Program-made: the position numbers and the translations under genes | The notes under the pieces: generated by a model | What the model was told of the DNA's origin: nothing | What the model saw: the letters and a program-made list of their open reading frames with translations, nothing else | Database searches by the model: none | Assembly (NCBI GenBank): GCA_023266195.1 | Contig: JAHFRP010000001.1 | Coordinates: 186,001-250,000 of the forward strand | DNA: 64,000 bases | From: Sulfuricella sp. | GTDB taxonomy: Bacteria; Pseudomonadota; Gammaproteobacteria; Burkholderiales; Sulfuricellaceae | Direction of reading: 5' to 3' | Shown here: positions 20,154 through 28,715 of the stretch, one piece after another | How positions within the stretch are numbered: position 1 is the stretch's first letter | Layout: the number at the start of each line of letters is the position of its first letter

Positions 20154-22424
20154 ATGGCGGACATGAAAGTAGCAGCATACATTTGCCAGGGCTGCGGCCT
20201 GGGCGATCGCCTGGACACCAAGGCGCTGGCCGGTGTGGCGAAGAAGGAAGGCAAGGCGGCGATCGTCAAGGAACACGAGTTCCTGTGCAACGCCGACGGC
20301 GTGAAGATGATCCGCGACGACATCGCCAACGAAGGCGTCACCCACGTCATGGTCGGCGCCTGCTCGCGCCGCGCCAAGACCGAGGCGTTCGGCTTCACCG
20401 ACGTCTGCGTGTCCCGCGCCAACCTGCGCGAGGGCGTGATCTGGAGCCAGCCGGAAACCGACGAGGCGCAGGAAACCACGCAGGAAATGGCGGAAGACTA
20501 CATCCGCATGGGCTGCGCCGAGGTGAAGAAGATGACCCTGCCGGCGGGCGACCCCGCTGCCGTCACCGAGCGCACCCTGCTGGTGGTGGGCGGCGGCGTG
20601 TCCGGCATGACCGCGGCGCTGGAGGCCTCCCGCGCCGGCTACCAGGTGGTGCTGGTGGAAAAATCCGGCGCCCTGGGCGGCTGGGCGGCCAAGCTGCACA
20701 AGCGCACGCCGGGCAAGTCCCCCTACGCCGATCCGCAGGAAACCCCGGTGGCGGCCATGGTCGCGGCGATCGAAGGCGACGCCAACATCAAGGTTTACCT
20801 CAACGCCGTGACCAGCAAGATCAGCGGCGCGCCAGGCCGTTTCGAGGCCGAGATCAGCACCGAATCCGGTGCCACGACGACCGAGAAGGCCGGCGGCATC
20901 GTCCAGGCGACGGGTTTCAACCTGTATGACGCCAACAACCTGCCCGAACTGGGCTACGGCAAATCCGCCAACGTGGTCGATCAGGCCGGGCTGGAAGCGT
21001 TGGCCAAGGCGGCCGGCGGCGGCGCGATCAAGCGCCCCTCCGACGGCGGCGAAGTCAAACGCGTGGTGTTCGTGCAATGCGCCGGCCAGCGCGACGATTC
21101 CGGCAAGCATCTGCCGTATTGCTCCGGCTCCTGCTGCCTGACCTCGGTCAAGCAGGCGATGTATTTCAAGGACGCCAACCCCGATATCGATACCGTGGTG
21201 ATCTACCAGGATCTGCGCATGCCCGGCCAAGGCGAGGATTTCTACCGTAGCGGCCAGACCAAGGGCGTGACGTTCACCAAGGGCAAGGTGTCCGGCGTCG
21301 AAGCCGCCGGCAACCAGTGCAAGGTGAGCTTCCAGGACCTGATCCTGAACGACCAGGCCCAGATCGACGACGCCGACCTGGTGGTGCTCGCCACCGGCCA
21401 GGTGCCGGTTTCCGGCGTGGATATCGACTCCAAGCTGAAGGCGGAAATCGCCGCGGCGGCGGGCGACAATTCGCTGATGGAAGCCTATAACGCGTCCCAG
21501 CAGGAAGGTGCCGTCAAGCCGGTGTCGATCCTCAACCTGACTTATCGCCAGGGTCCGGACATGCCGCAGTTGAAATACGGCTTCACCGATTCGCATTTCA
21601 TCTGCTTCCCTTACGAAACCCGCCGCACCGGCATCTACGCCGCCGGTCCGGTGCGCCGTCCGATGGACATGGCGCAAGCGGTGGAAGACGCCACCGGCGC
21701 CACCATGAAGGCGATCCAGGCGATCGAAAACGCCGGCATCGGCCGCGCCGCGCATCCGCGTTCGGGCGATCTGTCCTACCCGATCTTCCGCAAGGAAGGC
21801 TGCACCCAGTGCAAGCGTTGCACGGTGGAATGCCCGTTCGGCGCGATCGACGAGGACGAACAGCGCTTCCCGCAGTTCAACCAGGCACGCTGCCGCCGTT
21901 GCGGCACCTGCATGGGCGCCTGCCCGGTGCGCGTGATTTCGTTCGAGAACTACTCGGTGGAAACCGTCGGCTCGCAGCTGAAGGCGGTGGACGTGCCCGA
22001 CGAGTTCTCGGAAAAGCCGCGCATCCTGGTTCTGGCCTGCGAAAACGACGCCTACCCGGCGCTCGACATGGCGGCGATGAACCGCAACGTCTACAGCGCC
22101 TTCGTCCGCGTCATTCCGGTGCGCTGCCTGGGTTCGGTCAACACCATCTGGATCAACGACGCGCTTTCCAACGGCTACGACGGCGTGATGATGATGGGCT
22201 GCAAGCACGGCGACGACTACCAGTGCCACTTCGTCAAGGGCTCCGAGCTTGCCAACATCCGCATGAGCAAGATCGGCGACACCCTGAAGAACATGAGCCT
22301 GGAAGAAGAGCGCGTGTCCACCTTCGAAGTGGCGATCACCGATATCGAGCGCGTGCCGCAATTGATCAACGATTACGCGGCTTTGATCCAGAAAATCGGC
22401 ATGAGCCCGATGAAGGGCTTCTAG
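20154..22424 (+). CDS. qmoB: QmoB-like FAD/iron-sulfur oxidoreductase with C-terminal MvhD-like domain
   Basis: 756 residues. The N-terminal domain starts YICQGCGLGDRLDTK. An HdrA-type FAD domain begins with VVGGGVSGMTAALEASRAGY near residue 143. CAGQRDDSGKHLPYCSGSCC is the conserved cysteine motif. Two 4Fe-4S motifs follow near residues 549-590: CTQCKRCTVECPFG and CRRCGTCMGACPVR. The last about 130 residues resemble the MvhD/FrhD electron-bridge domain (ILVLACENDAYPALD, GCKHGDDYQCHFVKG). This composition is diagnostic of QmoB. It is the second gene of the four-gene unit. Confidence 0.9.
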   Translation: MADMKVAAYICQGCGLGDRLDTKALAGVAKKEGKAAIVKEHEFLCNADGVKMIRDDIANEGVTHVMVGACSRRAKTEAFGFTDVCVSRANLREGVIWSQPETDEAQETTQEMAEDYIRMGCAEVKKMTLPAGDPAAVTERTLLVVGGGVSGMTAALEASRAGYQVVLVEKSGALGGWAAKLHKRTPGKSPYADPQETPVAAMVAAIEGDANIKVYLNAVTSKISGAPGRFEAEISTESGATTTEKAGGIVQATGFNLYDANNLPELGYGKSANVVDQAGLEALAKAAGGGAIKRPSDGGEVKRVVFVQCAGQRDDSGKHLPYCSGSCCLTSVKQAMYFKDANPDIDTVVIYQDLRMPGQGEDFYRSGQTKGVTFTKGKVSGVEAAGNQCKVSFQDLILNDQAQIDDADLVVLATGQVPVSGVDIDSKLKAEIAAAAGDNSLMEAYNASQQEGAVKPVSILNLTYRQGPDMPQLKYGFTDSHFICFPYETRRTGIYAAGPVRRPMDMAQAVEDATGATMKAIQAIENAGIGRAAHPRSGDLSYPIFRKEGCTQCKRCTVECPFGAIDEDEQRFPQFNQARCRRCGTCMGACPVRVISFENYSVETVGSQLKAVDVPDEFSEKPRILVLACENDAYPALDMAAMNRNVYSAFVRVIPVRCLGSVNTIWINDALSNGYDGVMMMGCKHGDDYQCHFVKGSELANIRMSKIGDTLKNMSLEEERVSTFEVAITDIERVPQLINDYAALIQKIGMSPMKGF

Positions 22425-22434
22425 GAGACGGCAT

Positions 22435-23034
22435 ATGAGCGAAAACTACCGCAATAATTTCCTCCGCGAAGTCGAGGAAAAGGTCGAGGAAGGCCACTGG
22501 GTCAAGATGTGCATGCAGTGCGGCGTGTGCGCCGGCTCCTGCCCGTTCGGCCCGCACTGGGCGCATCCGCCGCAGGAAATCTTCATGATGATCCGGGCCG
22601 GCAAGCGCGAGGAAGTGCTCTCGTCGGATTCGATGTGGATGTGCACCTCGTGCTACCAGTGCATCGTGCGCTGCCCGCGCAAGCTGCCGATCACCCATAT
22701 CATGCACGGCCTGGCCAACTACGCCTACCGCCTGGGCCTGTCGCCGAAGAAGCAGCCGACCCAGCAGTTCGCCAGCATGTTCTGGAACAACCTGGCCCAG
22801 GCCGGCCGCGTCAACGAACTCAAGCTGTCTCTCGGCATGTACTTCAAGGACGGCTTCGCGCAGGGCATCAAGAACGCCATGGCGATGCAAAGCGTCGGTT
22901 TGGGCATGGTGAAGGCGAAGCGCCTGAACCCGATGGAACTGTTCGCGCCCCACGGCGTCAAGGACAAGAGCGGGTTCCACGCCATGTTGAAGAAAGCGCG
23001 CGAGATCGAAGACCGCCGCAAGAACCTCGCCTAA
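22435..23034 (+). CDS. hdrC: HdrC-like ferredoxin subunit
   Basis: 199-residue soluble iron-sulfur protein with two 4Fe-4S motifs: CMQCGVCAGSCPFG (about 24-37) and CTSCYQCIVRCPRK (about 66-79). There is no membrane domain, unlike QmoC, which fuses this module to a cytochrome-b-like membrane part. Here QmoC is therefore replaced by separate HdrC and HdrB, as also known from Gram-positive sulfate reducers. The gene starts 10 bases after qmoB with a good ribosome site. Confidence 0.88.
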   Translation: MSENYRNNFLREVEEKVEEGHWVKMCMQCGVCAGSCPFGPHWAHPPQEIFMMIRAGKREEVLSSDSMWMCTSCYQCIVRCPRKLPITHIMHGLANYAYRLGLSPKKQPTQQFASMFWNNLAQAGRVNELKLSLGMYFKDGFAQGIKNAMAMQSVGLGMVKAKRLNPMELFAPHGVKDKSGFHAMLKKAREIEDRRKNLA

Positions 23035-23044
23035 GGAGTCAAAG

Positions 23045-23941
23045 ATGGCTAAAAAGACCTTTTCGTTTTACCCCGGCTGCTCTTCCCAGTCCAAGGCGTC
23101 CTCGTCCAACTACCTGACCTCGACCCAGTCGATGTGCAAGCTGCTGGACATCGAGCTGAAAGAGATTCCGGACTGGAACTGCTGCGGTGCATCGATCGGC
23201 TACGCCGAAGGCGGCGAGCTGCCGCGCATCACCCTGTCCGCCCGCAACCTGGCGCTGTCCGAGAAAAACAACCCCGGCATGGACGTGGTGGCGACCTGCG
23301 CCGCCTGCTGGCTCTCCACCCGCGAGGCCAAGGAGCGTCTTGATCACAGCACCCAGATGAAGGCGGATGCCAACGAGGCGCTGAAAGAAGCCGGCCTGGC
23401 CTACGAAGGCAAGCAGAACGCGCGTCATATGGCGGAAGTGCTGGTCGAGGATTTCGGCTTCGACGAACTGAAGAAGGGCGTGAAAAACCCGCTGCAGGGC
23501 ATCAAGTTCGCCGGCTACGTCGGTTGCCAGACCAACCGTCCGTTCGGCATCGCCGGCGAGTCGTTCGAGAACCCGATGTATCTCGACCGCCTGGTCGAAG
23601 CGATGGGCGGCGAAGCCGTGACCTACGACCAGAAGGTCACTTGCTGCGGCGGTGCGCTGGCTTTCTCCGAGCCGGAAAAAAGCCAGAAGCAGATCAAGGA
23701 CATCATCGAATCCGCCTACGACCACGGCGCCGAGATGATCGTCACCCCCTGCCCGCTGTGCCAGGCCAACGTCGAGATTTACCAGGGCGAAGTGAACAAG
23801 CGCTACGGCACCAAGTTCAACATCCCGGTGACTTACTACTCGCAGCTGATCACCGTCGCCTACGGCGGCTCGGCGAAGGAAGCAGCGCTGGACGGGCAGA
23901 TCATCCGCGCCACCCGGCTCGAGGAAATTGCCAAGAAGTAA
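23045..23941 (+). CDS. hdrB: HdrB-like subunit with two CCG domains
   Basis: 298 residues with two cysteine-rich CCG domains. The first has CSSQSK at the start, NCCGASIGYAEG near 53-64 and CAACW near 87. The second has GCQTN near 161, TCCGGALAFSEP near 200 and CPLCQAN near 240. In HdrB these bind a non-cubane 4Fe-4S pair at the disulfide-reducing site, so a thiol/disulfide or an equivalent partner may be the terminal electron carrier. It is the last gene of the qmoA-qmoB-hdrC-hdrB unit. Confidence 0.9.
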   Translation: MAKKTFSFYPGCSSQSKASSSNYLTSTQSMCKLLDIELKEIPDWNCCGASIGYAEGGELPRITLSARNLALSEKNNPGMDVVATCAACWLSTREAKERLDHSTQMKADANEALKEAGLAYEGKQNARHMAEVLVEDFGFDELKKGVKNPLQGIKFAGYVGCQTNRPFGIAGESFENPMYLDRLVEAMGGEAVTYDQKVTCCGGALAFSEPEKSQKQIKDIIESAYDHGAEMIVTPCPLCQANVEIYQGEVNKRYGTKFNIPVTYYSQLITVAYGGSAKEAALDGQIIRATRLEEIAKK

Positions 23942-23983
23942 CTACAGCATGTGAAGAAGAAGAATCTTTACGGCAGTAACTTG

Positions 23984-24018
23984 GGGGCGGCTTTCGGGTC
24001 GCCCCAATTGTTTTGTGG
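23984..24018 (+). terminator. Possible weak terminator or attenuator after hdrB
   Basis: GGGGGCG pairs with CGCCCC around an 8-base spacer, followed by AATTGTTTT. The tail is imperfect and it lies directly before the next ribosome site, so partial readthrough to the downstream small gene is likely. Confidence 0.35.
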
Positions 24019-24033
24019 CATAAGGAAATCATC

Positions 24034-24345
24034 ATGAAAAATCCGAAAACAGTAGATGAATACATCGACCTGGTGCATCAGGCGGTTTACGAAGTGGACG
24101 AACTGCGTGCCATCGTCGAGGACGACGAGGACCGCAAGGCGATGATCCTGCCCTGGGTGGATGCGATGGACCGGGAACTGCGAAAAATGTACGACGACAT
24201 GATCTCCGGTCAGTATCAGTTCGACCCTAACGGCCCGGACCTGCCGTTCATGGAAATCATCCGGAAATTCGGCCCCACCGTGCCGTTCAAGCCTTTGCTC
24301 AACGTCATCAACCACACCCATCGGTTTGGCTTGGATATCGATTAA
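24034..24345 (+). CDS. Small acidic protein downstream of qmo-hdr, function unknown
   Basis: 103 residues from the ATG at 24034, chosen over an upstream TTG because TAAGGA lies ten bases before it. Highly acidic N-terminal half (DEYIDLVHQAVYEVDELRAIVEDDEDRK), then a helical C-terminal half ending NVINHTHRFGLDID. No cysteines, membrane segments or signal peptide. Not recognised. Position 92 bases after hdrB suggests an accessory role for the Qmo-Hdr complex, perhaps assembly or docking, but that is inference from location only. Confidence 0.75.
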   Translation: MKNPKTVDEYIDLVHQAVYEVDELRAIVEDDEDRKAMILPWVDAMDRELRKMYDDMISGQYQFDPNGPDLPFMEIIRKFGPTVPFKPLLNVINHTHRFGLDID

Positions 24346-24366
24346 CGTGAAACTCGTGGAGTAGTT

Positions 24367-24408
24367 AGGGCAGGCTCCGCCCGCCGTGGCGGGCATGGCC
24401 CGCCCTGC
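24367..24408. repeat. Dispersed GC palindrome (GGGCGGGCTCCGCCC type), copy 1
   Basis: Nested inverted repeat with GGGC...GCCC arms. Related copies lie at 34904-34925 and 42962-43005. Located between the small acidic gene and the amt control region. Confidence 0.7.
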
Positions 24409-24431
24409 GCCCGCGCCGAGCCCGGCCGAAA

Positions 24432-24479
24432 TGCGCACCGCAACGGTGCGCATAAGCTGGTTGGGCACCGTAATGGTGC
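24432..24479. promoter_or_regulatory. Tandem NtrC binding sites upstream of amt
   Basis: Two perfect GCACC-N5-GGTGC palindromes at 24435-24449 and 24465-24479, centres 30 bp apart (about three helical turns). This is the known enhancer pattern for NtrC. The nearer site is centred about 75 bases before the GC of the -12 element, a typical enhancer distance. Confidence 0.85.
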
Positions 24480-24482
24480 GCG

Positions 24483-24529
24483 ATAAGCGCACTGTTTTGG
24501 AATATTCCTTTCCAAAACAGTGCGCTTAT
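24483..24529. repeat. Perfect 20-bp inverted repeat between NtrC sites and the amt promoter
   Basis: Arms 24483-24502 and 24510-24529 are perfectly complementary around a 7-base spacer. Each arm holds GCACTGTTTTGG, resembling the left half of an NtrC box, so it may be a further regulator site. It could alternatively form a cruciform or an RNA hairpin from upstream transcription. Confidence 0.8.
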
Positions 24530-24532
24530 TAC

Positions 24533-24548
24533 TGGCCCGATTGTTGCT
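24533..24548 (+). promoter_or_regulatory. Sigma-54 promoter of amt
   Basis: TGGCCCG-N4-TTGCT with exact GG-N10-GC spacing (GG at 24534-24535, GC at 24546-24547). Transcription should start about 12 bases later, leaving a short leader before the amt ATG at 24581. Confidence 0.88.
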
Positions 24549-24580
24549 AACAGGGATAAACCCTTATTTCTGGAGCAATA

Positions 24581-25777
24581 ATGGAAAATCTAAAGACCAG
24601 CAGCGATGTGTTGTTTATCCTTCTCGGCGCGATCATGGTGTTGGCGATGCATGCGGGGTTCGCCTTCCTCGAACTGGGCACGGTGCGCCGGAAAAACCAG
24701 GTGAACGCGCTGGTGAAGATCATGGCCGACTTCGCCATTTCCACCGTCGCCTACTTCTTCATCGGCTACAGCATCGCCTACGGCGTGAATTTCTTTTCCG
24801 GGGCCGAGGTGCTGGCGCAGAAAAGCGGCTACGAGCTGGTCAAGTTTTTCTTCCTGCTGACTTTTGCCGCGGCGATCCCGGCGATCATCTCCGGCGGCAT
24901 CGCCGAGCGTGCCCGGTTCAATCCCCAACTGGCGGCGACGTTCCTCCTGGTCGGCTTCGTCTATCCGTTCTTCGAGGGTATCGTCTGGAACCACCACTTC
25001 GGCGTGCAGGATTGGCTGAAAGGAACCTTTGGCGCGGAATTTCACGATTTCGCCGGCTCCGTCGTGGTGCATGCGATGGGAGGCTGGATCGCCTTGCCGG
25101 CGGTATTGCTGCTCGGTGCGCGGCGCGGGCGCTACAGCAAGGATGGCCTGATGGCGGCGCATCCGCCCTCGAATATCCCGTTCCTTGCACTGGGCGCATG
25201 GATTCTGTCGGTGGGCTGGTTCGGCTTCAATGTCATGTCGGCGCAGACCATCGACGCGGTCAGCGGCCTGGTGGCGGTGAATTCGCTGATGGCGATGGTG
25301 GGCGGCATCCTCGCCGCGCTGGTGGTAGGCAAGAACGACCCCGGCTTCGTGCATAACGGCCCGCTCGCCGGCCTGGTCGCGGTGTGCGCCGGCTCCGACC
25401 TGATGCACCCGATGGGCGCGCTGGCGACCGGCGCGGTGGCGGGTGCGCTGTTCGTGTGGATGTTCACCCTGACCCAGAACAAATGGAAAATCGACGACGT
25501 GCTCGGCGTGTGGCCGCTGCATGGTTTGTGCGGGGCGTGGGGCGGCATCGCCGCCGGCGTGTTCGGCCTCAAGGCCTTGGGCGGCGTCGGCAACGTCAGC
25601 TTCGCCGCGCAGCTGATCGGCACCCTGATGGGCATCGGCGTCGCGCTGGCCGGCGGCTTCGTGGTCTACGGCCTGGTCCGGAAACTGGTCGGCCTGCGTC
25701 TCGATGCGGAGGAAGAATTCAACGGCGCGGATATCAGCATCCACAAAATCTACGCCACGCCGGAGGGCGAGGCCTGA
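24581..25777 (+). CDS. amt: Ammonium transporter Amt
   Basis: 398-residue inner-membrane ammonium channel with 11 predicted helices. Conserved points are the FxELG region AFLELGTVRRKN, DFAGSVVVHAMGGW with the first pore histidine, and GVWPLHGLCGAWGGIAAG with the second. There is no cleavable signal peptide evident. A PII gene (glnK) does not follow, unlike the common glnK-amt pair. A TGGAG ribosome site precedes the ATG. NtrC boxes and a sigma-54 promoter lie upstream, so it is induced under nitrogen limitation, consistent with a diazotroph recapturing ammonium. Confidence 0.95.
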   Translation: MENLKTSSDVLFILLGAIMVLAMHAGFAFLELGTVRRKNQVNALVKIMADFAISTVAYFFIGYSIAYGVNFFSGAEVLAQKSGYELVKFFFLLTFAAAIPAIISGGIAERARFNPQLAATFLLVGFVYPFFEGIVWNHHFGVQDWLKGTFGAEFHDFAGSVVVHAMGGWIALPAVLLLGARRGRYSKDGLMAAHPPSNIPFLALGAWILSVGWFGFNVMSAQTIDAVSGLVAVNSLMAMVGGILAALVVGKNDPGFVHNGPLAGLVAVCAGSDLMHPMGALATGAVAGALFVWMFTLTQNKWKIDDVLGVWPLHGLCGAWGGIAAGVFGLKALGGVGNVSFAAQLIGTLMGIGVALAGGFVVYGLVRKLVGLRLDAEEEFNGADISIHKIYATPEGEA

Positions 25778-25854
25778 GGTTGGCTTGCGGGCGGGTACGG
25801 CTCTCGCGCTCTTCAGGGCGCAGTCCAAGCCCGGCGTGGCAGCCTCGCCGGACC

Positions 25855-27066
25855 CTACATGAACTTGTACACGTCTATTCCCCATTTCGCGGGGGATTCG
25901 TGGCTCACCACCCGGTCGCCCCCGCCCATCCCCAGCGGGCGTGACAGGTCGATATCTTCCGGCACCAGATAGTAGCCCTTCCTGGCATTGAACACGACCC
26001 GCACCAGCGGCTGCGCCAGATTGCTTTCGCGCTGTTCGATGACGATGCCGATCCTGCCGCTTTCCAGCATTACCAGCGTGCCGACCGGGTAAATTCCGAT
26101 GGTGCGGACGAAAGCGTGCACCAGTTCCGGGTTGAAATGGAACTTGCTCCACTCGAACATTTTCCTGAGCGCGACCGTCGGTTCCATCCCTTTGTGGTAG
26201 CAGCGCTCCGAGGTGATCGCGTCGTACACGTCCACGATGGCCGCCATCTGGCCGTGGATGGACATCTCCGAGCCTTTCAGCCCGAGCGGATAGCCGCTGC
26301 CGTCATGGCGCTCGTGGTGCTGCGCCGCCACGTCCAGCGAGACCTGTGCGATGCCGGGCGTTTCCGACAGGATGTCGCGGCTGTACACCACGTGCGATTT
26401 CATGACGAGCAATTCCGTTTCGGTGAGCTTGCCGGGCTTGTTCAGGATCGCATCCGGCACTTTCATCTTGCCGACGTCGTGCAGCAAGCCGCCGATGCCG
26501 GCCAGCTTGATGGTGTCGCGGTCGAGTTCGAGCGCGCGGCAGAAAGAGATCAGCAGGGTGCCGACGCTGACCGAGTGGAGAAAGGTGTAGTCGTCCTTCT
26601 GCTTGATCCTGGCCAGGCTGAGCAGGGCGTCCTTGTTGCGGAAGATCGAATCGGTCATCTGCTCGACGACGGGCTCGACCTGTTCCAGTTCGATCTGCTT
26701 GCCGATGCGGCTGTCCTGCAGGATGCGGTGGACGATCAGGTTGGCCTCGCGGTGCACTTTTTGCGCCTTGCCCATCTCGTCGGCCAGCGAGGCGATGGGA
26801 ACGGGCTTGGCCTTCTCCGCCACTTCGCGCATCTGCTGTTCGAGTTCCGCCCGGACCTCGCTTTCTTCCCGCGCATCCGGCGCATCGAGGCCCTTGCCGG
26901 TATCGATGTAGACCTCGCGGATGCCGTAGGCCGCGATCTTCTCGACCTGGCCGTTGTTCTTGACCTTGAAGCTGCCGCGCAGGAACGGGTGGTCCATCCA
27001 GTCGCAGTTCAGGTCATGGATGTGCATGCCGGGCTTGAGCTGGGCCACGCCGATTTTCTTGATCAT
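25855..27066 (-). CDS. HD-GYP cyclic di-GMP phosphodiesterase with DUF3391
   Basis: Degrades cyclic di-GMP. 403 residues. The N-terminal DUF3391 region begins IKKIGVAQLKPGMHIHDL. The HD-GYP domain (about 150-320) has HDVGKMKVPDAILNKPG and HHERHDGSGYPLGLKG, so the HD pair and the GYP signature are intact. No membrane segment. The start at 27066 is chosen as the beginning of DUF3391; longer forms would run into the neighbouring gene. It lies 14 bases downstream of the U32 peptidase gene and is probably cotranscribed with it. Confidence 0.92.
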   Translation of the reverse strand: MIKKIGVAQLKPGMHIHDLNCDWMDHPFLRGSFKVKNNGQVEKIAAYGIREVYIDTGKGLDAPDAREESEVRAELEQQMREVAEKAKPVPIASLADEMGKAQKVHREANLIVHRILQDSRIGKQIELEQVEPVVEQMTDSIFRNKDALLSLARIKQKDDYTFLHSVSVGTLLISFCRALELDRDTIKLAGIGGLLHDVGKMKVPDAILNKPGKLTETELLVMKSHVVYSRDILSETPGIAQVSLDVAAQHHERHDGSGYPLGLKGSEMSIHGQMAAIVDVYDAITSERCYHKGMEPTVALRKMFEWSKFHFNPELVHAFVRTIGIYPVGTLVMLESGRIGIVIEQRESNLAQPLVRVVFNARKGYYLVPEDIDLSRPLGMGGGDRVVSHESPAKWGIDVYKFM

Positions 27067-27080
27067 GGCTGTTTGTAAAT

Positions 27081-28427
27081 TTATAGAAACTTGGCCAGCA
27101 TACCCTGCTCCATGCCGCTCGCCAGGGGAATGCGCACGATCCAGCCGTTCCCCGGCGCCACCGCGATGGCGGCGCCATCCCGGTCGAACATGCGCTCCGG
27201 CACCAGCTCGCGATTGCCCGTGGGATGGATCAGCTCCAGCCGGTCGCCCACGGCGAAGCGGTTTTTTACCACCACTTCGGCCAGGCCCGACGCGGCATCG
27301 TAGGCCACGATATCGCCGACGTACATCTGGCGCGCGCTTTCCGACTGGCCGGTGAGGTAGTTCTGGTATTCGACGGTATGGTGGCGCTGGTAGAAGCCGT
27401 CGGTGTAGCCGCGGTTGGCGAGGTTCTCCAGCGCGCCGAGATGCGCCGGGTCGAAGGCGCGGCCCGCCGCGGCGTCGTCGATTGCCCGGCGGTAGACCTG
27501 GGCGGTGCGCACCACGTAGTAGGCCGATTTGGTGCGGCCTTCGATCTTGAGCGAATCGACGCCGATTTCGGTCAGCCGGGCGACATGCTCGACCGCGCGC
27601 AGGTCCTTGGAATTCATGATGTAGGTGCCGTGCTCGTCCTCCAGCACCGGCATCAGTTCGCCCGGCCGCTGGCCTTCCTCGATCAGCCACACCCGGTCGG
27701 CGAGCGGGTGGCGCCGCTGGCCGCCGCAGGCAGCCAGGCCGGACTCGGCCATCGCCGCATTGAAATCGAACTGGGCCTCGCGGATCACCCCCGCCGCGTC
27801 TTCCTGCGCCTCCTGCACCTTGTAATCCCAGCGGCAGGAATTGGTGCAGGTGCCCTGGTTGGCGTCGCGGTGATTGAAGTAGCCGGACAACAGGCAGCGG
27901 CCGGAATAGGCGATGCACAGGGCGCCGTGGACGAACACCTCGAGCTCCATGTCGGGGCACTGCTGGCGGATTTCGGCGATCTCGTCCAGAGACAGCTCGC
28001 GCGACAGGATCACCCGCGTCAGGCCCAGCGACTGCCAGAACTTCACCGCGGCGTAATTCACGGTGTTGGCCTGCACCGACAGGTGAACCGGCATTTCCGG
28101 CCAGGCTCCGCGCACCATCATGATCAGGCCGGGGTCGGCCATGATCAGCGCGTCCGGCCGCATGGCGATGACCGGCGCCATGTCCGCCAGATAGGTTTTC
28201 AGCTTGGCGTTGTGCGGGCTCAGGTTGCTGGCGACGTAGAATTTCTTCCCCAGCGCATGCGCCTCGGCGATGCCCGCAGCCAGTTCCGGCAAGCCGAACT
28301 CGTTGTTGCGGGCGCGCAGGCTGTAGCGCGGCTGGCCGGCATACACCGCATCCGCGCCGTAAGCGTAGGCGTAGCGCATTTTTTCCAGGGAGCCGGCGGG
28401 CAGGAGCAGTTCGGGGATCTTTTGCAT
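27081..28427 (-). CDS. U32 peptidase family protein, TrhP/YegQ-like
   Basis: 448 residues. PELLLPAGSLEKMRYAYAYGADAVY opens a TIM-barrel, followed by VHLSVQANTVNYAAVKFW, ELEVFVHGALCIAYSGRCLLSGYF and the cysteine motif NQGTCTNSCRW. These are U32 family signatures, with cysteines thought to hold an iron-sulfur cluster. E. coli TrhP (YegQ) works in prephenate-dependent 5-hydroxyuridine formation in tRNA; the length and C-terminal domain fit TrhP better than the RlhA or UbiU/V branches. Start is a clear MQKIPELLLPAG. Confidence 0.88.
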   Translation of the reverse strand: MQKIPELLLPAGSLEKMRYAYAYGADAVYAGQPRYSLRARNNEFGLPELAAGIAEAHALGKKFYVASNLSPHNAKLKTYLADMAPVIAMRPDALIMADPGLIMMVRGAWPEMPVHLSVQANTVNYAAVKFWQSLGLTRVILSRELSLDEIAEIRQQCPDMELEVFVHGALCIAYSGRCLLSGYFNHRDANQGTCTNSCRWDYKVQEAQEDAAGVIREAQFDFNAAMAESGLAACGGQRRHPLADRVWLIEEGQRPGELMPVLEDEHGTYIMNSKDLRAVEHVARLTEIGVDSLKIEGRTKSAYYVVRTAQVYRRAIDDAAAGRAFDPAHLGALENLANRGYTDGFYQRHHTVEYQNYLTGQSESARQMYVGDIVAYDAASGLAEVVVKNRFAVGDRLELIHPTGNRELVPERMFDRDGAAIAVAPGNGWIVRIPLASGMEQGMLAKFL

Positions 28428-28715
28428 GGCGATGGGCTGGTTAAAACCGGAATATCCAGGGGGAATGATAGCCGGGGCGGCGCCGAATGGCGAGCGGGTG
28501 AATTGAATAATTGGCGTCGGCGTGCCCAGGCCTCAATCTTGATGCGGGTCTGCAAACCGTCGGCGCCGGTTTGGTTCGCATGCGACCGGGCGCCTACCTC
28601 GTCGAGTCCGGCGCGTGCTTCCCGGGTCTCGCCGGCGGGCTGGCGGGCGTTCCGCCGTCGAGATGGCTGGTCAGGCTTGAAAATGAGTGCGGTTATTACG
28701 ACGCGCGCGGGGGCA
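28428..28715. other. 288-base gap between NuoF-like gene end and the U32 gene
   Basis: No gene, terminator or known repeat recognised. It must contain the promoter of the minus-strand U32/HD-GYP pair and the 3' end of the kor operon. Confidence 0.5.

Noticed and set aside
20121-22361. 746-residue open frame antisense to qmoB
   Set aside because: Shadow of a clearly conserved gene, no domain signatures.
27067-27960. N-terminal extension of the HD-GYP protein to 701 residues
   Set aside because: The extra part is an out-of-frame translation of the U32 gene; the DUF3391 domain begins at the ATG ending at 27066.
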